From Promethearchaeota archaeon (GTDB lineage: Archaea; Asgardarchaeota; Lokiarchaeia; Sigyniarchaeales; SOKP01), in the NCBI GenBank assembly GCA_019894815.1, contig JAGXNU010000026.1, positions 1 to 15,461 on the forward strand: a DNA stretch of 15,461 bases. The letters are read 5' to 3'. Made by a program: the position numbers and the translations under genes. The notes below the pieces were generated by a model. That model was not told the origin of the DNA, made no database searches, and was given only the letters and a program-made list of their open reading frames with translations. Positions 7,249-13,050 of the stretch are shown here, in pieces. Within the stretch, counting starts at the first letter, position 1, and every line of letters begins with the position of its first letter.

Positions 7249-7608
7249 TTAATCTTCTAAAACATATATAAGTCCCTTATTATCTCCACCATGTTTCATC
7301 TCAACTTGTTTTCCAATGAGGATTGAAGTGTCTGCAACATGTAGTTTTGTTCCCATGATACAAGGAAGTCCAAATTCTCTTGATATTATAGCTAGATGGG
7401 ATCCTGCACCACCTGTCGTGCAAATTGTACCTGTAAGCTCTGATAAAATAGGTCCAAGAGTAGTAATCCCCGCATCATCAACTAGGCAGATTTTCCCGTG
7501 AGCAGTATCAAATAATTGGATTACATCTTCAATTGTTTTAACATGGACTAATTCTCCTAATACGTCTTTTTTTGAAGAACAAGATAATCCTTCACCTATC
7601 AATTTCAT
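7249..7608 (-). CDS. Phosphohistidine swivel-domain subunit of the split dikinase
   Basis: The product is 119 aa from the ATG at 7608. It consists of a single PEP-utilising mobile domain. The motif TTGGAGSHLAIISREFGLPC contains the phosphate-carrying histidine (residue 71 from this start) and the conserved Arg-Glu of the family. The start is chosen because GGTAGG lies 6 bases before this ATG; a TTG at 7632 would add eight residues that overlap that ribosome-binding site. In the minus-strand operon this gene comes first and the ATP-grasp gene second, the reverse of the domain order in PEP synthase. It would shuttle phosphate from the ATP-grasp partner to an unknown acceptor protein or domain. 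The substrate domain is not in this window. Confidence 0.88.
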   Translation of the reverse strand: MKLIGEGLSCSSKKDVLGELVHVKTIEDVIQLFDTAHGKICLVDDAGITTLGPILSELTGTICTTGGAGSHLAIISREFGLPCIMGTKLHVADTSILIGKQVEMKHGGDNKGLIYVLED

Positions 7609-7760
7609 AACATGCCTACCTATATAATTCAATTGATACTCGTATGTATGTTTTATTTTTGTTTATGACTTAAAACTTTTTTTGCGAATTAGCTTCAAAT
7701 ATTTGGTTAACAATAGTAATATAATAGATTAATTTTATGTAAAAATTTAAATTGAATATA

Positions 7761-8915
7761 ATGAATGTGCAAGAAGCAAATGAATTAATAGCTCATGCCT
7801 CAGAACTCGTGGATTACCAAGTGTCGAAGAGAGGTTTGTTAGAAACGCAGTTATTTCCGGTTACTGCATACATATGCGTGTCTTTCTATAACGCATACGA
7901 CATGTTGTATGATATTTTAAAAAAAGTTTCAGAAAAGATAACTCCAGAACAATTGGGAATAGAAAGTCGAAAAATCTTGTCTGAAATTCAAGCTCTAAGT
8001 ATTTTTTACATCCCATTATACTACATGGTGGGGAGAATGGGGGAAATTCACCAAAACAAGGGAGATCCTGCAAGTGAGACCATTGAAAAACGTGAAGAAA
8101 CAGTATTCGTCATGGATTTTTGGAAGAGATTAGCAGAATCTTATTTTCAAGGAAATTTATCAGTTTCTGATTCAGAAAAGAAAAATATCGCAATTAATCA
8201 AAAAGATGTAGATTGGACTATTGATCATTTAGTAGATATAGCAAAGGAAAACGCCGGAAATATAAAGCGTACAATGGCAAATCTTGAAATTGTTTCGTTT
8301 CTTGATGAATGCGAAGCGCGGGCAAAAATATGTGATCACGGTCCATATCCCATTAATGACAATGAAATTTTAGTATTTCGTGAAATATCTCATTTATTCG
8401 ATGGAAAAGAGCCCCATTTTCCATGGTCTGAAACTCAAGCAACTGCACCTTTCAGTAACATTGCATTTGCATATCGTTTAAAGGATGTTAATGTCGAATT
8501 CGATGATTTCGCTACAATGGACACGGAACCTGCGGATTTTACTAACCACGTTACAGGGGCAGCAATCTTCACTCGCGATAAAAATATTGTTAAGCCGTTA
8601 GATTTTGATGTATTAGAAGGTTTTAATGATTATGCCTCAAAAGCAAACAAGGAGCTCTTCTTAAAATTTTCAAAATGGGACCGCAAGCAACGACTTATTG
8701 CGGGAGCTCGAGCTTATTGTTATGGTTATGCGCGGTATACAAATCAGGTGGGCATCACAAGTAATTTTAATTGGGATCTGACTGATAAAACAATGAACAA
8801 ATATATTCCACAGTTCATGGAATCTGATTTTGACCCTGGAATCCCTCGTTTAATGAGGAGTAGGTCAAAAAAGAAAAGAGAAGGACCATCCTTGTATTTA
8901 CTTCCAGAGGAATGA
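7761..8915 (+). CDS. Unrecognised 384-aa protein, coupled to a CrtC/AttH-like gene
   Basis: The start is either ATG 7761 or TTG 7752 three codons earlier; neither has a ribosome-binding site. The first ~180 residues are helical and rich in aromatic residues, with no membrane helix long enough to call. A conserved-looking core follows around 187-230: CDHGPYPINDNEILVFREIS and then FPWSETQ. After it come HVTGAAIFTRD and a Trp/Tyr-rich section, and a basic tail (RSRSKKKR). His and Cys in CDHG could bind a ligand or metal, which is a guess. I do not recognise the family. Its last bases overlap the next gene's possible ATG (ATGA), and that gene's ribosome-binding site lies inside this one. The two are thus translated together and probably act in one pathway. 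Confidence 0.8.
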   Translation: MNVQEANELIAHASELVDYQVSKRGLLETQLFPVTAYICVSFYNAYDMLYDILKKVSEKITPEQLGIESRKILSEIQALSIFYIPLYYMVGRMGEIHQNKGDPASETIEKREETVFVMDFWKRLAESYFQGNLSVSDSEKKNIAINQKDVDWTIDHLVDIAKENAGNIKRTMANLEIVSFLDECEARAKICDHGPYPINDNEILVFREISHLFDGKEPHFPWSETQATAPFSNIAFAYRLKDVNVEFDDFATMDTEPADFTNHVTGAAIFTRDKNIVKPLDFDVLEGFNDYASKANKELFLKFSKWDRKQRLIAGARAYCYGYARYTNQVGITSNFNWDLTDKTMNKYIPQFMESDFDPGIPRLMRSRSKKKREGPSLYLLPEE

Positions 8916-8920
8916 TTTAC

Positions 8921-9835
8921 ATGAATAATAATATACCTTCTGGGTTAAATAAGGAAGATGAATTGTTACATCAGCCTACTGATGAGTTAAAATGGCGAGA
9001 ATCTTATTATTTTAATTGGACTGATTTAACTAATAAAATTTCAGGATTTTCTACAATAGGGATAGTCCCTAATGAAAACAGAAGAGAGTTCGTATTTTTA
9101 CTATTCTTAGAAGATCGAAATGAAGTGTATTATAAAGAACCACTTATGCAGGGTTATGATAATGATATCAATGTCATGTTGCAAGATAAAAAGCTCTCAT
9201 ACACGCTCATCAAACCATTTAAAAAATGGAACATATCATACAAGTCGCGGAAATTACAATTTGAAATAACATTTGAAACGAGATTTCGAACTCACAATTT
9301 TGGTAAAGATTCTTCTAAATCTTGGCATCAACATTTTGAATCATCAGGAAGAGTTAGTGGGAAGATAATTAAAAATAATGGAAAAATCATTAAAATAAAT
9401 GGATATGGGCAACGAGATAAAAGTTGGGGTTTTCGAGATTGGCATCAGTTCGATAAATGGTATGCAGGTCATTTTCAATTTAAAAATTGGTCTTGTGCGT
9501 TTCGGAAAGATTATTCCAAGGATAAAATAGATTTATCAGGTCATACTTCAAATAATGAGGGTAATAGATTACTTACATCTTTAGATATTAAAACATCAAA
9601 TGATAATGATCAATTCAAAAGCCCAATATCAGCCACTTATGAGTTCGAAGATAGTGAGGGAAATCTATATAAGATCAAATCAGTTCGAATTTTTAAAAAT
9701 TCATTTATTCGGTTCACTCGTGATTTTCCAGGCGGTTTTACCGAGTTATTTGAACAAATGGTAATCATGAAAAACTTAGATACAGGTGAAATTGGTACAG
9801 GAATGATGGAACATTTGAGGACAAGCATGACTTAG
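8921..9835 (+). CDS. CrtC/AttH-like lipocalin-fold protein (DUF7064/7065-like)
   Basis: The product is 304 aa. The N-terminus reads DELKWRESYYFNW and then ISGFSTIGIVPN, and the centre contains HQHFESSGRVSG followed by the diagnostic GYGQRDKSWGFRDW (about 161-174) and KWYAGHFQF. This matches, from memory, a family related to the carotenoid hydratase CrtC, AttH and tocopherol-cyclase beta-barrels. It is often found beside lipid, terpenoid or steroid genes in bacteria and is usually of unknown function. No signal peptide is seen, so it is likely cytoplasmic. AGAGG at 8906-8910 is placed correctly for the ATG at 8921; the ATG at 8912, which overlaps the upstream stop, is too close to it. The partner gene upstream is unknown. 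A hydrophobic small-molecule role is inferred from family only. Confidence 0.75.
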   Translation: MNNNIPSGLNKEDELLHQPTDELKWRESYYFNWTDLTNKISGFSTIGIVPNENRREFVFLLFLEDRNEVYYKEPLMQGYDNDINVMLQDKKLSYTLIKPFKKWNISYKSRKLQFEITFETRFRTHNFGKDSSKSWHQHFESSGRVSGKIIKNNGKIIKINGYGQRDKSWGFRDWHQFDKWYAGHFQFKNWSCAFRKDYSKDKIDLSGHTSNNEGNRLLTSLDIKTSNDNDQFKSPISATYEFEDSEGNLYKIKSVRIFKNSFIRFTRDFPGGFTELFEQMVIMKNLDTGEIGTGMMEHLRTSMT

Positions 9836-9878
9836 CGAGATAATGTGTTAAAAATAAATAAGAAAAAAAAAATTAAAT

Positions 9879-10115
9879 TTAAGGTAAACATTGAGAGAGA
9901 ATTATAATAGCTGGATTTAAAATCGTGCTATCACCCTCCCAGCTTCTCCCTTTAGAACTTTCAACTCTAAAACTACTCAGAGAATCAATGGGAAATTCTA
10001 TACGTTCTTTTTTATTTGCGATAAAAAATGTTTTCTGATATATACCACATTCTTCTAGCTCAAATATTAACAGAGAATGCTCAGTTCCATCTTTTAAGGT
10101 AATTATTATATACAT
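9879..10115 (-). CDS. Small beta-rich protein, unrecognised, with a decayed paralogue upstream
   Basis: The product is 78 aa with alternating strands (MYIIITLKDG, LLIFELEECG, TFFIANKKERIEFPID, SFRVESSKGR, PAIIILSQCLP), consistent with a small beta-barrel or sandwich. Two cysteines (23 and 76) carry no obvious metal motif. GGGGTG lies 5 bases before the ATG, a good ribosome-binding site. The stretch 10194-10428 on the same strand is a broken copy of this gene at the same length, so the family was tandemly duplicated. The frame pattern being kept in one copy and lost in the other supports this one as a real, translated gene. It is convergent with the CrtC-like gene. Function is unknown. Confidence 0.72.
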   Translation of the reverse strand: MYIIITLKDGTEHSLLIFELEECGIYQKTFFIANKKERIEFPIDSLSSFRVESSKGRSWEGDSTILNPAIIILSQCLP

Positions 10116-10193
10116 TTTAACACCCCTTCTTGATTTACATTTTTAATTTTTTTAATAAATTATATTTTTTTAATATTATTTGTATAGAGATTA

Positions 10194-10428
10194 TCATGTA
10201 GAGTGTTTAGAAAGAATTCCAACTGCGGTAGTTAAATGTATTTGAGTACTCTCATGAAGAAGATATGTTCTTGATGCCTCAATCTTAAAACCATTAATAG
10301 AATCAAGGGGAGTTTCAATACGATCTTCTTTATGACTTTCGATAAAAAAGTCATTTTCGTTTGTGCCGCATGTATTATTTCTATCATTCTATAAAAATCT
10401 TCAACTATTTTGTAAAAGAAATAATCAT
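10194..10428 (-). pseudogene. Decayed tandem paralogue of the 78-aa gene
   Basis: The minus strand starts with ATG at 10428 and MIIISFTK, hits a stop, and continues in other frames with VEDFYRMIEI. It then reads CGTNENDFFIESHKEDRIET and PLDSINGFKIEASR to a TGA at 10194-10196. This follows the intact neighbour piece by piece: CGIYQKTFFIANKKERIEFP then IDSLSSFRVESSKGR. The span is 235 bp against 237 bp in the intact gene, so only small indels and point changes separate them. At least one nonsense change and frameshifts break the first third; the last two thirds remain open. The 387-bp gap 10116-10502 thus holds this remnant plus the promoter region of the ferredoxin gene. Confidence 0.72.
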
Positions 10429-10445
10429 GGGATAAAGTCTAAGGT

Positions 10446-10491
10446 TTATTAATACTTAAAACGAAGTATCGTATATACATAATTTTTGGAG
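10446..10491 (+). promoter_or_regulatory. Candidate promoter and ribosome-binding site for the split ferredoxin gene
   Basis: The AT-rich TTATTAATACTTAAA (10446-10460) and TATATA (10472-10477) are both plausible TATA boxes. TTGGAG (10486-10491) lies 11 bases before the ATG at 10503. Their placement supports a message that begins just upstream of 10503 and not near the internal ATG at 10648, which has no good signal of its own. The transcription start is not determined. Confidence 0.35.
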
Positions 10492-10502
10492 AATATTATA
10501 TA

Positions 10503-11427
10503 ATGTGCCAATATTGTTTAATGCATGGAGCCGGTAAAAATTTTCAGCAGAGCCGCTGAAACTATAGATCGAGTCGATCTAAATTACTAAAAATGGTATC
10601 TAAACTCTAGGAACTACCATGCTAATGAAATTTCATCAGAAAATGAAATGAGAGAATATTTGACTGAACAGTGGATGAATTTTGAGCAAATCTACATCAG
10701 AAAAATTGCTGGTTTTTCTTCGAAAGACCTGGGATATAAGCTCAAGATGCCAATAATTGGGCGAATCTTAAGATGGAGTGCGGAAAGCATGATCCATAAT
10801 GACTCGAAGAATAGAAATGCAAAAAATGCAGATGGTCATTTTGGTCAAGTTATCCCCTTGGAGGACGCTCAACTCATAATGTCAGAACTTGCAGCTGAGC
10901 CAATAATCTGCAATTATTGCATGTGTCGGTGGATGCAGAGAAAAAAGAAAGAAGCTGTATGTATTAACTTTGGAGTACTATCAGAAGTAATAGAAAAGCT
11001 CCCCCGATTCATCCCTAAAGACAGGACCTATAAAATTGATAGAGAGACTGCGATGGAAAAACTGGAGGAGTTTAACAAGAAAGGATACATATCATCAGTT
11101 TGGTTTCAACCAGTTCCTTATATAAATGCCATTTGTTCATGTGAAAGTCCTGAATGTGGTGGATTTACTCTAAGGAATAACTTTGATTTGGACGTCATGT
11201 ATAAAGCAGAGTATATCATCCAATTAGATCAAGATAATTGCCAAGGGTGCAAGCAATGTGTTGCAACGTGTCAATTGAGCGCGATTCGTTTCATTCCTTC
11301 AATGAATAGAGTAATTATTGATTATGACAAGTGTTTTGGATGTGGAGTATGTCGTCATGCGTGTCAACATGATGCTTTAAAATTAATTCCAAGGGAGGAT
11401 TTTCCGGGATTTGATGGAACATATTAG
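10503..11427 (+). CDS. Iron-sulfur protein with 2x[4Fe-4S], gene interrupted near its 5' end
   Basis: The reconstructed product is 290 aa, from two exons, 10503-10538 and 10591-11427. The first exon encodes MCQYCLMHGAGK; the second continues KWYLNSRNYHANE and then runs uninterrupted. Together they match the N-terminus I know from archaeal 4Fe-4S proteins (CxxC, HG.GKKWYL..NY). Later features, numbered in the 290-aa protein, are CNYCMC (119-124), CSCESPECGG (194-203), and two ferredoxin motifs of type C-x2-C-x2-C-x3-C at C229/232/235/239 and C260/263/266/270. The last Cys of each is followed by Gln instead of the usual Pro. There are no membrane helices. It probably moves electrons together with the small ferredoxin encoded directly downstream. 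Without removal of 10539-10590, the first frame stops at 10557-10559, and translation could only restart at ATG 10648, losing the N-terminal cysteines. The rest of the gene shows no decay. Confidence 0.8.
10539..10590 (+). other. Candidate 52-nt mRNA intron (bulge-helix-bulge type) or small insertion
   Basis: Removing exactly these bases joins the two conserved halves of the iron-sulfur protein in frame (GGT AAA / AAA TGG). The borders can pair as follows. The outer helix is G10530-C10532 with G10595-U10597. The 4-bp middle helix is G10533-A10536 with U10585-U10588. A 3-base bulge AAA (10537-10539) sits on the 5' strand, and the inner helix is A10540-U10543 with A10581-U10584. The 3'-side bulge begins at A10589. 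Cutting each bulge between its second and third base, as archaeal splicing endonuclease does, gives precisely 10539 and 10590. Inside lie two hairpins, TTTCAGC/GCTGAAA (10542-10561) and the palindrome TAGATCGAGTCGATCTA (10565-10581). The 3' bulge is six bases instead of three and the outer helix is short, so this is a relaxed motif. Because of flanking A-runs the cut is ambiguous by up to four bases from coding sequence alone. Confidence 0.55.
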
Positions 11428-11436
11428 GTGATGATG

Positions 11437-11718
11437 ATGAGTAAATCTAAAAGCAAGAAAAAACGAACGAAAATCAAAATTGATTATTCAATTTGTGGGG
11501 AAGAAGGTAAAATTGATCCACGGGATTGTAGTCTCTGCATGAGATCATGTGATCCCGCGGTTTTTGTCATGCATCCCACCCTTGGTACGGAAGAAAAACA
11601 GGAGGATCCTTACGATCCCCAAGACTGGAGGATAACTCCGATATGGGGTTCTCTTTGTACGAGATGTTTTAAATGCATAGAAGCTTGTCCAGAAAAAGCA
11701 ATAACAATTTCTTGGTAA
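11437..11718 (+). CDS. Small 2x[4Fe-4S] ferredoxin-like protein
   Basis: The product is 93 aa from ATG 11437. A lysine-rich start (MSKSKSKKKRTKIK) is followed by one cysteine group, C20 and then C31-x2-C34-x3-C38, and a second, canonical group, C74-x2-C77-x2-C80-x3-C84-P. Both can hold a 4Fe-4S cluster, the first in an atypical spacing with an inserted segment between them. The GTG at 11428 directly abuts the upstream stop, and four start codons follow one another (GTG ATG ATG ATG). AGGTGATG placed 4 bases upstream favours 11437. The gene is in one operon with the larger iron-sulfur protein and likely forms an electron-transfer unit with it. No redox enzyme lies next to the pair here, so the partner is unknown. 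Confidence 0.87.
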   Translation: MSKSKSKKKRTKIKIDYSICGEEGKIDPRDCSLCMRSCDPAVFVMHPTLGTEEKQEDPYDPQDWRITPIWGSLCTRCFKCIEACPEKAITISW

Positions 11719-11725
11719 TAAAACT

Positions 11726-11750
11726 ATTATTTTCTTTATTCTTATTCTTA
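11726..11750 (+). terminator. T-rich stretch after the ferredoxin operon
   Basis: Shortly after the stop codon the plus strand has repeated T runs (ATTTTC, TTTATT, TTATTCTT). Archaeal RNA polymerase commonly ends transcription at such tracts without a hairpin. The convergent regulator gene ends at 11810. Assignment is by position and composition only. Confidence 0.3.
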
Positions 11751-11809
11751 AAAATAACTTCTAATTTTTCAAATAAGAAAAATATTCAATCAACAATAGA
11801 ATGAGGGAG

Positions 11810-12583
11810 TTACTTTAATTCAACATCTTTTGCGGATTTGTATAAATAATCAAAATAGTAATTAGCTGCGGGTCCAAAAGCTACATGATCAGTTAACGCG
11901 CCAAAATAACTTAAACCTTTAAAGAATTTTTGAGTTAAGATAATAAATGCATCTTCTCCTTCATCCATGACTACGCACGTTCCAAATACTTGATCTCTGG
12001 AGCGAATTATTGATATTTCAGAATACTTCTTGAGTATTGTGAGGAATTTCTTGTCCTCAAGCGATTTTTCTTCAACTAAAATTTTGATATCTATCACTCC
12101 TCGAGCTCTAGCTTTTTTAGTATCATCATAGAATATGTCTAAAAATTCTTGTTGGGGACATACTAAATATAAAGAGGTTTTTGCTCTATTTATTAAAGAA
12201 AGTCCACGACTAATACACGCATTTCGACCGCGATGGATGTATAAAGCAACTTTTATGGGAGTATCGTGTGATTCATATATTGGGGTGAGTTCATGAATTA
12301 TTTTGTCTGAATATTCATCAAAACTTTCGTTATATTGTTTTCTTGCTATTACTAAGGCTTCATCTGGGCTTTTCGAAAAATATTTCGATGGGCGTGATGA
12401 TTCCTCTTTTAAAATCCACATTTTATCTTTTTCGAGTTGAGTTAAAATGTTATAGATACGCGAGTAAGGAACTCCTGAGGCATCAGAGAGCTCTCTCGCA
12501 TCCATTGGACCTTTGCTAATTAGTGTGAGATATATGGCGATTTCATAATCTGTGAGTCCAATAGAACGAAGTGATGCTTTCAC
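11810..12583 (-). CDS. TrmB-family transcriptional regulator
   Basis: The product is 257 aa. Residues 1-70 form a winged helix-turn-helix typical of TrmB proteins (LRSIGLTDYEIAIYLTLI, then ARELSDASGVPYSRIYNIL and the wing KEESSRPSKYF). A helical linker lies at about 75-105. The remainder is the effector-binding part, with the PLD-like strand-helix pattern of the family (TSLYLVCPQQEFLDIF, DIKILVEEKSL, GTCVVMDEGEDAFIIL). In archaea these bind sugars or other ligands and switch transport and metabolic genes. The start is GTG at 12583; no in-frame ATG precedes it before a stop. The nearby xylulokinase makes sugar control plausible, but no palindrome of the known TrmB type is evident in its promoter. 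The 280-bp gap upstream holds only the inverted repeat at 12776-12800. Confidence 0.88.
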   Translation of the reverse strand: MKASLRSIGLTDYEIAIYLTLISKGPMDARELSDASGVPYSRIYNILTQLEKDKMWILKEESSRPSKYFSKSPDEALVIARKQYNESFDEYSDKIIHELTPIYESHDTPIKVALYIHRGRNACISRGLSLINRAKTSLYLVCPQQEFLDIFYDDTKKARARGVIDIKILVEEKSLEDKKFLTILKKYSEISIIRSRDQVFGTCVVMDEGEDAFIILTQKFFKGLSYFGALTDHVAFGPAANYYFDYLYKSAKDVELK

Positions 12584-12775
12584 TTTTTCGGGAATTTCTT
12601 TCGAGATGCTTTTTCACCTAAATCTCTATTGATTTAATTTATTATGTTTTGAAAATTTATAAGAATTTTCAATTTACAACCAAATAATACTAATTATAAT
12701 AGTAATCATATTAATAATTTTACGATACATTTAAACTATGATTTTCACCATTTTTTACCCGGGCAGGGCAGTCCT

Positions 12776-12800
12776 CTTGTGACCATCATTTTTTCACAAG
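12776..12800. promoter_or_regulatory. Inverted repeat between the TrmB and small membrane-protein genes
   Basis: CTTGTGA and TCACAAG form a perfect 7-bp inverted repeat with an 11-base centre. Next to it is an unusually GC-rich patch (CCCGGGCAGGGCAGTCC, 12758-12774) in AT-rich DNA. It lies 64 bp after the stop of the minus-strand small membrane gene and about 190 bp before the TrmB start. It could be a 3' hairpin of the kinase transcript or an operator for the regulator. Confidence 0.35.
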
Positions 12801-12863
12801 AATCATTCATATATAAAGTATTAACTCTAATAAGTTGGTGATGTGTGGGATTACAAGACATCC

Positions 12864-13004
12864 TCATCCGCCTCCATCTATTGGAGTTGAATTTGCGATT
12901 GCTATAGAGATCAGGATGATCGAAATTGCTGATATGAGAATCACAGCAAGTAGAATGTATAACTTATTTTTATTTCTAGAAGGTTCTGAAAGTTCCGATG
13001 TCAT
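12864..13004 (-). CDS. Small single-TM membrane protein downstream of xylulokinase
   Basis: The product is 46 aa, encoded on the minus strand from ATG 13004. A polar, basic start (MTSELSEPSRNKNK) precedes one strongly hydrophobic helix (about residues 15-37, LYILLAVILISAISIILISI), and the tail is short (ANSTPIDGGG). The sharp boundary between polar and hydrophobic residues and a clean start and stop support a real gene. It lies 46 bp after the xylulokinase stop on the same strand and may share its transcript. Likely orientation is N-terminus inside, with the glycine-rich tail outside. No family is recognised. The opposite strand has a longer open frame over the same bases, judged spurious because it runs far into the kinase gene. 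Confidence 0.55.
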   Translation of the reverse strand: MTSELSEPSRNKNKLYILLAVILISAISIILISIAIANSTPIDGGG

Positions 13005-13050
13005 AATGTTTGGTTTAAATTTTAATTATATTATTATACGGTATTTGGGA

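Noticed and set aside
7316..7501. Plus-strand frame across the swivel-domain gene
   Set aside because: It is antisense to the phosphohistidine motif, whose minus-strand reading is unmistakable.
10536..10545. Simple programmed frameshift on the A and T runs
   Set aside because: A shift of one base here would lead into stops before 10591. Only removal or bypass of about 52 bases joins the conserved halves.
10557..10559. In-frame TGA of the ferredoxin gene as selenocysteine or read-through codon
   Set aside because: Reading through gives an unrelated sequence and a TAG soon after, and KWYLNSRNY lies in a different frame, so decoding of TGA does not restore the protein.
10541..10581. tRNA or box C/D RNA in the insert
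   Set aside because: There is no cloverleaf, no T-loop consensus and no box C. A lone CTGA resembling box D is not enough.
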